A stretch of 64,000 bases of DNA, taken from Imhoffiella fuscus. Its GTDB lineage: Bacteria > Pseudomonadota > Gammaproteobacteria > Chromatiales > Chromatiaceae. Below, in pieces: positions 7,672 through 16,682 of the stretch (its first letter is position 1; each line of letters begins with the position of its first letter). The notes under the pieces were generated by a model. That model was given only the letters and a program-made list of their open reading frames with translations. It was not told the origin of the DNA and searched no databases. The translations under genes and the position numbers were made by a program. The DNA lies in contig NZ_JBHUHX010000018.1 in assembly GCF_042682685.1 (NCBI RefSeq), positions 23,937 to 87,936 of the forward strand. Direction: 5' to 3'.

Positions 7672-8726
7672 TGTCGCCCCGCCGCCGATCCAGGACCGCG
7701 AAGCTGCCGAACGGCATCAAGCCGGACGCCCTGCCCCCTTATGTCTACTGGGACGCCAGCGGCAAAGGCCGCTGGATCCTGCATACCTACGACAGCGAGC
7801 GCCGCAAGACGAAGGCCCGCAGGCTCTGCGGACCCGAATGCACGCTGCGCGAGATCTGGGACGCCTACGAGGCCGCCACCAGGCCCGTGCCGATCGATAC
7901 GCTCGGCGCACTCATGGATCTCTTTGAGCGCTCGCCCGCCTGGGAGGATCTGAAACCCACGACGCAGCGGGATTACCGACTCTGCATGACGCGGCTCAAG
8001 GCCGCCAAGACCCGCGCCGGCGTCGCGCTCCCGGATACGCGACTCGCCGATTGGACGCCCGGCACCGTGCGCGCCTACGTCGACAAACGCGCGGAGGAAT
8101 CACGCTCTAGAGCCAACCACGAGCTGCGGTATCTACGCCGAGTCTTCGCATGGGGATACGAGCGCGATTTCATCGCCAGCAATCCAGGACGAGGGGTCAA
8201 GACGCTGAAGGAAGCTCCCCGTCAGCGATACGTCACCGACAACGAATACGCCGCCTTCCTCGAGCATGCCGGCCAGCGCTATCCCTACCTGGTTCCGGTG
8301 GCGGAACTCGCCTACCTGTGCCGGCTGAGACTATCGGAGGTCTGCGATCTGCGCCGGGAAGACGCCCGAGAAGAAGGGCTCTTCGCAGCACGACGTAAGG
8401 GATCCAAGGACGCCCTGACGGGCTGGACTCCGCGACTTCGGGCCGCCGTGGATGCCGCCCTGGCGCTTCATGGCGACGTCCTCGGACTCTATCTCATTCC
8501 CAGCCCGAGCCACGGACGCATGCTCGAAACGACCGTGCAAACCGCCTGGCAGCGCAGCATGCGCTCGTGGGCCGATCTCGGGCGCGAGCGCTTCTCGATC
8601 CACGACTGTAAAAGGAAGGGGGTCAGCGACGCAGAAGGAGACAAACTCGCGGCCAGCGGACACCGGTCGGCGGCCATGCTGCGAGTCTACGACGTGCTCC
8701 CGGCGAAGGCTCCGGCAACCCGCTGA
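7671..8726 (+). CDS. tyrosine integrase of the element
   Basis: A 351-residue phage-type tyrosine recombinase. Catalytic residues are visible: R220 in LRLSEV, K243 in RRKGSK, H311 in IHDCK with K314 in place of the usual second Arg, H331 in SGHRS and the nucleophile Y340. The H-x-x-K variant recurs in phage integrases with the following K-G-x-S-D block. The N-terminal ~70 residues are an arm-type DNA-binding region and 75-180 the core-binding helices. The ATG at 7671 shares a base with the preceding stop. The tRNA-Phe attachment site begins about 110 bp downstream, so this enzyme most likely integrates the element there. Confidence 0.88.
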   Translation: MSPRRRSRTAKLPNGIKPDALPPYVYWDASGKGRWILHTYDSERRKTKARRLCGPECTLREIWDAYEAATRPVPIDTLGALMDLFERSPAWEDLKPTTQRDYRLCMTRLKAAKTRAGVALPDTRLADWTPGTVRAYVDKRAEESRSRANHELRYLRRVFAWGYERDFIASNPGRGVKTLKEAPRQRYVTDNEYAAFLEHAGQRYPYLVPVAELAYLCRLRLSEVCDLRREDAREEGLFAARRKGSKDALTGWTPRLRAAVDAALALHGDVLGLYLIPSPSHGRMLETTVQTAWQRSMRSWADLGRERFSIHDCKRKGVSDAEGDKLAASGHRSAAMLRVYDVLPAKAPATR

Positions 8727-8833
8727 AGCCTCCTTAAAACGCCTCGCAAGCCATTGAAAACAAAGACCCCAAAAACCCAAACTCCTTGAAACAATTCAAA
8801 TCTAACAGATTGATTTACCAGTCAATTGCACAT

Positions 8834-8880
8834 GACTGAAAATCCGCGTGTCGGTGGTTCGATTCCGCCCCTGGGCACCA
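8834..8880 (+). repeat. attachment site: 3' part of a tRNA-Phe gene (attR)
   Basis: These 47 bases match a tRNA-Phe from the anticodon arm to the CCA end: loop CTGAAAA holding the GAA anticodon, T-stem GGTGG / CCGCC around TTCGATT, acceptor strand CCTGGGC, then ACCA. The 5' half of a tRNA is absent upstream (only GA of the stem precedes the loop), so this is a fragment. Tyrosine integrases often use the 3' half of tRNA genes as crossover core. The copy lies just after the integrase gene; the element would extend leftward to an intact tRNA-Phe outside the window. Confidence 0.85.
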
Positions 8881-8893
8881 AATTCCAAGCATT

Positions 8894-8919
8894 AGACGCG
8901 CCTCAGAGCGCGTCTTTTT
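8894..8919 (+). terminator. rho-independent terminator after the tRNA-Phe 3' end
   Basis: Perfect 8-bp stem AGACGCGC / GCGCGTCT with a six-base loop, followed by TTTT. It was probably the native terminator of the tRNA-Phe gene before integration and now also stops integrase-operon transcripts. Confidence 0.8.
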
Positions 8920-9238
8920 GCGTCTGGACGCCGCGTTCGTATCCCGCACCAGTGCCTCTACTGGTAACCGCACACCTCACCCGCCCCATGCCATCGCATC
9001 AGTTGCGCATGGCGCCTCTCGATATCGGTCCTGACAGCAGGGCTATTCTTGGACCTCCAACGCCCTCGATCCAACTGAACGCTAGACTCGCCCCAGGCGA
9101 AGAGCGCAATCCAGATGAGCTGAGCATTCGCTGACACCTCCATCTAGAGTTCAGTCAGTGGCACCTCGTTAGGCTGTGCCCAAGGTCGCCATCGAACGCG
9201 GCCGGCCACGTCCAAAGACGCCACTGGAGCACAGACAC
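8920..9238 (+). other. intergenic stretch without a recognisable gene
   Basis: About 320 bases of chromosomal DNA to the right of the attachment site. Frames on both strands are short and lack ribosome sites or recognisable protein patterns. I see no RNA gene in it. Confidence 0.4.
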
Positions 9239-9472
9239 ATGCCGACTCAACAACTCAAATCGCACATCTCCCAGAACCGCCGAGCCGCATCCAAACGGAT
9301 GCCACGTTTCTCCAGCCTCCAGATCGACGCGTCCGCGCGGGGCACAGGACGTCGCCCCATTCGCACCGCGCCCAATGCGCGGCAGGCGGTCGAGCCCACC
9401 CTCTGCATCGAGGACGCGATTCGACGCTTCGCCGAGACGCAGCCAGCCCAGCTCTATCGCGGTGGAGCCTGA
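9239..9472 (+). CDS. possible small basic protein
   Basis: A 77-residue frame from an ATG with TGGAG about 12 bases upstream. The product is basic and rich in Arg, Gln and Ser, with a more helical C-terminus (PTLCIEDAIRRFAETQ). I recognise no family; a frame on the opposite strand overlaps it, so coding is uncertain. A long hairpin follows its stop. Confidence 0.35.
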   Translation: MPTQQLKSHISQNRRAASKRMPRFSSLQIDASARGTGRRPIRTAPNARQAVEPTLCIEDAIRRFAETQPAQLYRGGA

Positions 9473-9481
9473 GCCGCACCC

Positions 9482-9518
9482 CTCCTCCCAAGCGACGGCG
9501 GGCGCCGTTTGGGAGGAG
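9482..9518. repeat. strong inverted repeat
   Basis: CTCCTCCCAA (9482-9491) pairs perfectly with TTGGGAGGAG (9509-9518), and an inner CGGCG / CGCCG stem extends it. There is no T-tract on the plus side. It could act as a transcript-stabilising or terminating hairpin between the small upstream frame and zwf. Confidence 0.6.
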
Positions 9519-9659
9519 AGCGATCGATGACGCATCGAGACCAGACGTCCCTACTCCCTATAAATCCAAGCGAACTTGCCGCACCCTCTTGTCATCCAAA
9601 TCAGCCAGCCGCCGCAGATCGGCCCCTTTCTTCCCGCCGTCATCCACGAGGAGATTTGA

Positions 9660-11108
9660 ATGGACGAGATCAATGACCGCTCGACACATGCAGGTGCGCT
9701 GGTTGTCTTCGGGGCGACCGGAGACCTGGCGCACAAGATGATTTTCCCGGCGCTTCACGCCATGGCCAGCCGGGGCGTCCTCACCGTACCGGTCCTCGGC
9801 GTCGCCGCCTCTGGGTGGAGCCTCGATCAACTGCGCGAGCATGCGAGGGATGGCATCGAGCAAGCCGGCAAGACCGATGATCGCGCCGCCCTCGACAGGC
9901 TGCTGTCGCTGCTGCGCTATGTGGACGGCGATTACCATGACCCGGAGACCTTCCTGAAGCTCAAGCAGGCGCTCGGCGAGACACGGCATCCGGCCTATTA
10001 CCTGGCCATTCCGCCAGCGCTCTTCGGCACGGTCATCAAGGGATTGGGCGAAACGGGACTGGCCGGCCAGGCGCGGCTCATCGTCGAGAAGCCGTTCGGG
10101 CGCGACCTGGCGTCGGCGCGCGAACTCAACCGCATCGCCCTGTCAGCGTTCCCGGAGAACGCGATCTTTCGCATCGACCACTATCTCGGGAAAGAGGCGA
10201 TCATGAACATCCTCTATTTCCGTTTTGCCAATGCCTTCCTCGAACCGATCTGGAATCGTAACAGCATTGCCAGCGTGCAGATCACACTGTCGGAGGATTT
10301 CGGCGTGAAGGGTCGCGGCGCCTTTTACGAAAGCGCCGGCTGCCTGCGCGACGTCATCCAAAATCATCTGTTCCAGATCGTCGCGCTGCTGGCGATGGAG
10401 CCGCCGGCCTATCAGGGGTACGGCGCCGTCCACAACGAAAAGGCCAAGGTTTTTCAGGCCATGCGCCCGCTGCATCCAAACGACATGGTGCGCGGCCAAT
10501 ATCGCGGCTATCTGGACGAACCCTGCGTGGCGCACGACTCGGATATCGAGACCTTCTGCGCCCTGCGGCTGTTCATCGACTCCTGGCGCTGGGCGGGCGT
10601 CCCCTGGTACCTGCGCGCCGGAAAATGCCTGTCAACCACGGCAGCCGAAATCCTGGTCGAGCTGAAGCCGCCACCGCAACGCCTCTTCGACGACTCGGCG
10701 CCGGAAGCCGGCCGAGCCAACTATCTGCGCTTCCGACTCTCCCCCAACTCCGCCGTCGCGCTGGCGGCGCGCGTCAAGCGCGCGGGCAAGGAGTTCGTCG
10801 GCGACCAGCGCGAGCTCTATCTGTCCGAGGAGCAGGCCGGAGCCGAGATGCCCTACGAACGCCTGCTCAGCGACGCCATGGCCGGCAATGGCGCGCTCTT
10901 CACGCGCGAGGATGCGGTCGAAGCCGCTTGGCGCGTGGTCGATCCCGTTCTGGAGATGCACCCCAAGGTCCAGCCCTACGAACCCGGCACCTGGGGACCG
11001 GCTGCGGCGGATGAGCTGATCCGGGCGCACGGAAGCTGGCACAACCCTTCGCTCGAAGCACCGAACACCCCAGCGGACACCAGAAACGGGAAGGCGTCTT
11101 CGCATTGA
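9660..11108 (+). CDS. zwf: glucose-6-phosphate 1-dehydrogenase
   Basis: A 482-residue enzyme of the usual length that oxidises glucose 6-phosphate to 6-phosphogluconolactone with NAD(P)+, the entry step of the oxidative pentose phosphate and Entner-Doudoroff pathways. The N-terminal nucleotide-binding loop VFGATGDLAHK is at residues about 16-26, EKPFGRD follows, and the substrate-binding signature RIDHYLGKE is at about 170-178. GAGGAGA before the ATG supports the start. No pgl or gnd gene is adjacent, unlike many zwf operons. It is cytoplasmic and stands alone between two single-gene units. Confidence 0.93.
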   Translation: MDEINDRSTHAGALVVFGATGDLAHKMIFPALHAMASRGVLTVPVLGVAASGWSLDQLREHARDGIEQAGKTDDRAALDRLLSLLRYVDGDYHDPETFLKLKQALGETRHPAYYLAIPPALFGTVIKGLGETGLAGQARLIVEKPFGRDLASARELNRIALSAFPENAIFRIDHYLGKEAIMNILYFRFANAFLEPIWNRNSIASVQITLSEDFGVKGRGAFYESAGCLRDVIQNHLFQIVALLAMEPPAYQGYGAVHNEKAKVFQAMRPLHPNDMVRGQYRGYLDEPCVAHDSDIETFCALRLFIDSWRWAGVPWYLRAGKCLSTTAAEILVELKPPPQRLFDDSAPEAGRANYLRFRLSPNSAVALAARVKRAGKEFVGDQRELYLSEEQAGAEMPYERLLSDAMAGNGALFTREDAVEAAWRVVDPVLEMHPKVQPYEPGTWGPAAADELIRAHGSWHNPSLEAPNTPADTRNGKASSH

Positions 11109-11163
11109 TGCTGGACGCCGTCCCTGGACCTGCCTGCGAGTTCAGGCGCGCCAGTCCAGGACG

Positions 11164-11985
11164 CTACGGACCGCGCGCGTACTCCGAGGCCCGACGGATC
11201 TGATCCTCGGTCGGCCGAACGCCGGTATAGAGCGCGAACTGCTCGGCGGCCTGCAGGGCGATCACCTCGGCACCCGTGATGACCTGCTTGGCCCGCTCCC
11301 TTGCGGAGCGGATCAGCGGCGTCTCGGGCGGCAGGGCAACCACATCGAAGACCGTCTCCGCGCCGTCGATGATCTCGGGATCGAAGGCAAGCGTCTCCGC
11401 ATCCGGACCACCGGCCATGCCGATGGGGGTGACATTGATCAACAAGCCGGGCCGGATCTCACCGAGCTGCGCCCGCCACTCGTATCCGTAGATCTCCGCC
11501 AGTTGTCGACCTGTGACCTCATTGCGGGCGAGGATGATGCCCGAACGAAAGCCGGCGTCGTGCAAGGCGCCAGCCACGGCCTTGGCCATCCCGCCGCTAC
11601 CGCGCAAGACAAACGAGAGATCGCGAGACACCCCGTGCCGATCCAACAGCGTTGAGACGGCGATGTAATCGGTGTTGTAAGCACGCAGACAGCCACCGTC
11701 ATTGACGATGGTGTTGACTGAATGCAGCGCCTCGGCCGATGCATCCAACACATCCAGATAGGGGATGCAGGCCTCCTTGTAAGGCATCGAGACCCCACAG
11801 CCACGGATGCCGAGCCCTCGGATACCGGCAATAGCCGCCGCCAGATCGCTGGTGGTACAGGCCTTGTAGACGAAGTCGAGACCCAATTCCTCGTAGAGGA
11901 CGTTGTGGAAACGGGTTCCGATGTTACTCGGCCGCCCCGCCAGAGAGATGCACAGGCGGGTGTCTTTGCTGATGGGTTGCGACAT
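11164..11985 (-). CDS. shikimate 5-dehydrogenase-like protein (AroE superfamily, SdhL type)
   Basis: A 273-residue protein with the AroE fold: N-terminal substrate domain containing RGCGVSMPYKEA, the NTDY box in place of the usual NTDG, a nucleotide loop around RGSGGMAKAV, and the C-terminal GAEVIALQAAEQFALYTG helix. It resembles the HI0607/SdhL subgroup, whose members reduce 3-dehydroshikimate poorly and whose role is unclear. It is therefore unlikely to be the main AroE. It is monocistronic, downstream of the chemoreceptor gene on the same strand with a 90-base gap. Confidence 0.8.
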   Translation of the reverse strand: MSQPISKDTRLCISLAGRPSNIGTRFHNVLYEELGLDFVYKACTTSDLAAAIAGIRGLGIRGCGVSMPYKEACIPYLDVLDASAEALHSVNTIVNDGGCLRAYNTDYIAVSTLLDRHGVSRDLSFVLRGSGGMAKAVAGALHDAGFRSGIILARNEVTGRQLAEIYGYEWRAQLGEIRPGLLINVTPIGMAGGPDAETLAFDPEIIDGAETVFDVVALPPETPLIRSARERAKQVITGAEVIALQAAEQFALYTGVRPTEDQIRRASEYARGP

Positions 11986-12075
11986 GGTCGTGGCAAACCT
12001 CTCGGTCGGCGTGAATCAAGGGCGAAGTCGGCTCGGAGCAGAAGCAAGCCACGACCTGATGAGCAAGCGCCTCGG

Positions 12076-14160
12076 TCAGACCTTGAAGCGCCCGACACGG
12101 GCATTCTGATCGCTCGCGAGTTGCTTGAGCATCTCGGCCGCACCGCTGATCTCCGAGGTATCGGCAGAAACCTGATCGACGAGCTGCGCGATGTTGGCCA
12201 GGTTGCGATCGATCTCTCCGGCAACGGCGGTCTGCTCCTCGGCGGCGCTGGCGATCTGGATGTTCATGTCCTTGATTGCGGCAACCGAACTGGCCATGGT
12301 TTCGATCGCGTCCGCAGCCTCGGCCACGGCATTCAGGCCACCCTGAGCCTTGTCCCGTCCGGCGTCCATCACCTCGACCGCGCCCCGAGTTCCGGTCTGG
12401 AGCCGATCGATCATCTCCTGGATCTCGCGCGTCGAGTTCTGCGTGCGCTGCGCCAATGTGCGGACCTCGTCAGCGACGACGGCGAATCCCCGTCCCTGCT
12501 CGCCAGCGCGCGCGGCCTCGATCGCCGCATTGAGCGCCAGAAGGTTGGTCTGGTCGGCGATGCCACCGATCACGTCGAGAATGGATGTGATCTGGCCCGC
12601 ATCGGAGGACACGCGCGCGATAGCGTCGGTCGCCGACTGCACCTGCTGAGAGAGCATCTGCATCGTCTCCACCGCGCGGCCGACCGCAGCACGACCCGAA
12701 TCGGCCTGCTGATCGGCCTGACGGGTGGCCTCGGCCGCCTGGGCGGCATGGCGCGCAACCTCGGCGACGGTCGCGGTCATCTCGTTCATGGCCGTCGCCA
12801 CCTGATCCGTCTCCAACTGCTGTTGGCTGACGATCCCCGCGCCACGGTTGCTCGTGGCGGAGAGCTGATCGGCCGAAGCGGCAACCTGCCCGCCACCATC
12901 GCCGAGTTGACGAATCAGTACCCTCAACTTGGCTTGGAAGCCATTGAAGGCACGCGCCAGATCGGCAATCTCGTCCCGTCCCGAATCATCGAGATCATGC
13001 GTGAGATCGCCTTCTCCCTCGGAGATATCGTGCAAGGCCAGGCTGAGCTGGCGAATCGGACGCACGATGAAGGTTGCAACGGCGAGCATAAGCCCCATGC
13101 CCAGGACGAGAACGAGGACGGCCACCCCGATCATGAACGCAATGGCCTGCCGCCCCTGAGCGGCCGCCCCGTCCACCTGAGCTTCGAGCCAGCTCAGCGG
13201 CAGCGTGAGCTGGAGTCCCCAAACCTGGGTAGCGTCGCTGAAGCGGATTGGCACCACCGCCATGAGGTTGCCCTCGTCCTCTTCGACGACCGGCTTCGCG
13301 TCCTGAATATCCTTCAGGTCCTCTTCCCAATCCTCATGCAACGCGGAGATCGGCTTGCCGATGAGCTGCGGCCGACCACTGGCGGCAACGATGGTGCCAT
13401 CGTTCGCGATGATGGCAAGCCCGCCAACGCCATCGCGAAAATTGCTGACGGCGGCATCGATCATCTGCTGCAGATGTCCAAGGGCCAGATCGACGCCGGC
13501 GATACCCTGAAACCGCCCGTCGATCAGGATCGGCTCAACCAGTGACGTAATCAGCATCTCCTTTCCCTGTACCGGATAGCTGTAGGGATTGATCAACTGC
13601 TCCGTTCCGGTCTTTTTAGGAAGCAGGTAGTAGTCCCCGGCGCCTGGAGTTTCGTAGTCCACCAGCGGCTCAAGCGCGAGCGCCCCATCTGCGGCACGAC
13701 TCCAATAGGGTATGAACCGACCGCTGGCATCGGTGCCGGGCTGGCCGACGAATTCGGCGTCGCGTCCGTCGAAGGCATTGGGCTCCCAGGCGGTATACAG
13801 TCCGAGGAAACCGGGATGCTCGCGCAGAATGGATTGGAGGATGCGGTTGACAGCCTCGCGATCGATCGACGCCGCCCTCACATTGAGCTCGCCGCCTTGC
13901 TGGCCCACCAGGGTTGCCAGGGTCTGAGCAAGAACCCGCGCGGTCTGAAACGCCGGGCGAATCCCCTCCTCAACCGCCTTGGCCTTCTCCTGAGCGCTGC
14001 TCAACAACAGTTCCTTGGCATTGGAGAGGGCGAGTCGGCGCTCTCGCTCGACCTGCTGATTCAGGGACCAGACCGAACTGAGCGTCAGTACCGCGCTTAA
14101 CACGGCCAACGAAAGCCCGGACCAAAGTGCGATTTTGAAACGGATCGACCTGAAATTCAT
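12076..14160 (-). CDS. methyl-accepting chemotaxis protein with dCache sensor
   Basis: A 694-residue chemoreceptor. Order: TM1 near residues 10-30; a large periplasmic double-Cache domain with WEPNAFDGRDAEF, YWSR and GIAGVDLAL, the signature of amine/amino-acid-type dCache_1 sensors; TM2 near 340-365; a HAMP domain (VRPIRQL ... EIADLARAFN); and a cytoplasmic signalling tip QTNLLALNAAIEAARAGE. It should control CheA through CheW. The ATG at 14160 is chosen because CAGGAG lies 9 bases upstream; the frame runs further upstream without support. The gene is divergent from a diguanylate cyclase gene. Confidence 0.9.
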   Translation of the reverse strand: MNFRSIRFKIALWSGLSLAVLSAVLTLSSVWSLNQQVERERRLALSNAKELLLSSAQEKAKAVEEGIRPAFQTARVLAQTLATLVGQQGGELNVRAASIDREAVNRILQSILREHPGFLGLYTAWEPNAFDGRDAEFVGQPGTDASGRFIPYWSRAADGALALEPLVDYETPGAGDYYLLPKKTGTEQLINPYSYPVQGKEMLITSLVEPILIDGRFQGIAGVDLALGHLQQMIDAAVSNFRDGVGGLAIIANDGTIVAASGRPQLIGKPISALHEDWEEDLKDIQDAKPVVEEDEGNLMAVVPIRFSDATQVWGLQLTLPLSWLEAQVDGAAAQGRQAIAFMIGVAVLVLVLGMGLMLAVATFIVRPIRQLSLALHDISEGEGDLTHDLDDSGRDEIADLARAFNGFQAKLRVLIRQLGDGGGQVAASADQLSATSNRGAGIVSQQQLETDQVATAMNEMTATVAEVARHAAQAAEATRQADQQADSGRAAVGRAVETMQMLSQQVQSATDAIARVSSDAGQITSILDVIGGIADQTNLLALNAAIEAARAGEQGRGFAVVADEVRTLAQRTQNSTREIQEMIDRLQTGTRGAVEVMDAGRDKAQGGLNAVAEAADAIETMASSVAAIKDMNIQIASAAEEQTAVAGEIDRNLANIAQLVDQVSADTSEISGAAEMLKQLASDQNARVGRFKV

Positions 14161-14445
14161 ACGGCAGGACTCCTGAGGCATCGACGCAGACGGAAGGATT
14201 TGGATGGATTCAGTCAATCCTGATGTGGATGATTTTAAGCAGCAATCAAGCTCCAACCTGTAAAACACGTCACGCTTTATCACAGGCACCGCCTGCGTCG
14301 CCACTGAAACGACAGCCGGTCTGAATCGGGCAGCGTGCGGCGCATAAAGGGTGACGCCGACAGCCAAGAGGGGCTATAAACAGCGTGCCCCGTCCGACTC
14401 GTATTTCACCCGATCGGGTCCAGATTACAGGTCGACGCCACATCG

Positions 14446-16488
14446 ATGTCGCTCGACGATTCACACAGAGACGTTCCACTGAAATTCGTCATACCAGATC
14501 GCTCGGCGCCGAACAGCCGAAACCGGTCCCCTGCTCCACCTCACGCACACACCGACTTGAATCTCCAAATACTCCTGCTTCTCTGGCTCTTGATGAACCT
14601 GACGTGCGCGCGCGCCTGGTCATCCGAATCCACTCTGCTGCTCGATCCGCGCCAGGACCGCTACGATCTGGCAACCCACGTCGAGTATCTGGAGGATCCG
14701 AGCGGACGCCTGACCTTCGAAGAGGTCCAAGACGCCACCCATGCGGCAGCTTTCCGCCCGGCCCCCGGGGCCAGCGAAATCAACTTCGGCTATTCGGATT
14801 CGACCTACTGGCTGCGCTTCAGACTTGCGTCCCCGTCCAGCACGCCAGCGCAATGGTGGCTCGAAATCGCCTATTTCTCGCTCGACCACATCCGACTCTA
14901 CGGTCCCGAAGGGCCGCCGACGATCACGGGATACGCCTATCCCTTCGAGCAACGCCCGATCGCACACCGCTTCTTCGTCCTGCCGGTCGAGGTCGGCGCG
15001 AAACCCATCGACTTCTATCTCGAAGTCCGCTCCTCGGGCAGCCTGACGATCCCGCTTCATCTCTGGCAGCCCATGGCCTTCACCGCCGAGACGGCCTCCA
15101 GCTACGCCGCCATGGCGCTCTATTTCGGCGCGCTCGCCGCGCTGCTGCTCTACAACATGCTGCTCTATCTCTCACTGCGCGAGAGCACCTATCTACTCTA
15201 TGTATGCTTCGTCGCCAGCATGGCCTGTGGTCAGCTCGCACTCACCGGCCTCGGCAGCCAGTACCTGTGGAGCGGTTGGCCGCACTGGAACAGCGCCGCA
15301 TCCGATTTCGGTTTCTCGGCCGCCGGACTCTTTGGACTCTGGTTCGCGCGCCGCTTTCTCGACACCAAACGCATCATGCCGCGCCTGGATCGGCTGCTGC
15401 TTGTCGTCCTGTCCCTATTCGCGTTCAATCTGCTCTACATCCTTTTCCACGACCTATTCACCAACGATGCGCCAACCGCCTTGGCCGCGAAGATCCTGTC
15501 CATCAACAGTCTGCCGGCCTGTCTACTCGGCATCGCGGCCGGAGTCATCGGACTGCGCCGAGGGCACGGCGGCGCACGTTTCTTCCTCATGGCCTGGGCC
15601 GCCCTGTTGGTCGGAGCCGGGCTTGCCGCCATGCGCAATTTCGGTTGGGTCCCGACCAACGCCTTCACCGCCAACATGCTCCAGATCGGGTCGGCGCTGG
15701 AGATGCTGCTGCTGTCCTTCGCCCTCGCCGACCGCATCCATAGCGAGCGACGTGCGCGCGAGGAGGCGCAGATGGAAGCTCTGGTCGCGCGTCAGGCGAT
15801 GGTCGACACCCTGGATCAGGCCGCAGGCACCCTGGAGGACCGCATTGCCGAGCGCACTCAAGCGCTGGCCCAGGCCAACCGGCGACTGCGTGACAGCGAA
15901 TGCCAGCTGCGCCAGGCGGCCCATTCGGATCCCCTGACCGGCCTCGCCAACCGACTGCTCCTGGACGACCGAACCGAGCATGCGCTGGCTGCCGCACAGC
16001 GCGACAGCCAGAGCGTGGGTCTGCTGCTGATCGATCTGGACCGTTTCAAGCCGATCAACGATCTGCACGGCCATGCCGCCGGAGACGCGGTGTTGAGGGA
16101 GGTCGCACGCCGCATCCGGGACGCGATCAGGGCCTGCGACACGGCCGCCCGTATCGGCGGGGACGAGTTCGTGGTGCTGTTGGAACGGCTGCATGACACG
16201 ACGGGCGCGATCCAGGTCGCCGAAAAGCTGGTGACGGCCCTGACGGCCCCCTTCCAGATCGGAGAACAGGAAGTCACCATCGGGGCCAGCATCGGGATCG
16301 CGCTCTACCCGGAGGACGCGCAGAGCGCGAAGATGCTGCGTCAGCACGCGGACTGGTCGATGTATTCGGCCAAACGGGACGGCGGCAGCGGCTACCAACT
16401 CTATTCGAAGACGACAAAGCGCCACCCGTCATCACCGAATGACGGCAGCTCGCGCCATGAAGCTCCAAGATCGAAGACACCGGCCTGA
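14446..16488 (+). CDS. 7TM-DISM diguanylate cyclase
   Basis: Up to 680 residues. A signal peptide-like stretch (LNLQILLLLWLLMNL) starts near residue 38, so the true start may be the TTG near 14555; neither start has a good ribosome site. Then come an extracellular 7TMR-DISMED2 sensor domain (about 60-210), seven membrane helices (about 215-425), a coiled coil, and a GGDEF domain with the intact active site GGDEF preceded by RACD, an RxxD product-inhibition site five residues before it. It should make cyclic di-GMP in response to an extracellular ligand. Confidence 0.88.
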   Translation: MSLDDSHRDVPLKFVIPDRSAPNSRNRSPAPPHAHTDLNLQILLLLWLLMNLTCARAWSSESTLLLDPRQDRYDLATHVEYLEDPSGRLTFEEVQDATHAAAFRPAPGASEINFGYSDSTYWLRFRLASPSSTPAQWWLEIAYFSLDHIRLYGPEGPPTITGYAYPFEQRPIAHRFFVLPVEVGAKPIDFYLEVRSSGSLTIPLHLWQPMAFTAETASSYAAMALYFGALAALLLYNMLLYLSLRESTYLLYVCFVASMACGQLALTGLGSQYLWSGWPHWNSAASDFGFSAAGLFGLWFARRFLDTKRIMPRLDRLLLVVLSLFAFNLLYILFHDLFTNDAPTALAAKILSINSLPACLLGIAAGVIGLRRGHGGARFFLMAWAALLVGAGLAAMRNFGWVPTNAFTANMLQIGSALEMLLLSFALADRIHSERRAREEAQMEALVARQAMVDTLDQAAGTLEDRIAERTQALAQANRRLRDSECQLRQAAHSDPLTGLANRLLLDDRTEHALAAAQRDSQSVGLLLIDLDRFKPINDLHGHAAGDAVLREVARRIRDAIRACDTAARIGGDEFVVLLERLHDTTGAIQVAEKLVTALTAPFQIGEQEVTIGASIGIALYPEDAQSAKMLRQHADWSMYSAKRDGGSGYQLYSKTTKRHPSSPNDGSSRHEAPRSKTPA

Positions 16489-16682
16489 TCTGCACCGCCC
16501 CCAGCCGATGCGCGGGCAAGGCGCAGGGCGATCGCCACACTCACGCACACTGATCTCAAGATCGCACTGGAACCGGCCGGGTACGCGCCCCATGTACCGG
16601 TTTGGTCCGCGCACCGAGCGGGCGCCCGCTCCAAGAGCATGGCATCATGCCCGCACAGCCGAACCGAGAAAGGGATCGACAC

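Noticed and set aside
9155..9535. Minus-strand 126-codon frame opposite the small ORF
   Set aside because: No ribosome site, unnatural Trp/Arg/Gly composition, and it runs across the strong hairpin at 9482-9518.
11722..13545. Long 607-codon plus-strand frame
   Set aside because: It is antisense to the dCache chemoreceptor and AroE-like genes; its product has no natural domain pattern and arises from GC-rich codon bias.
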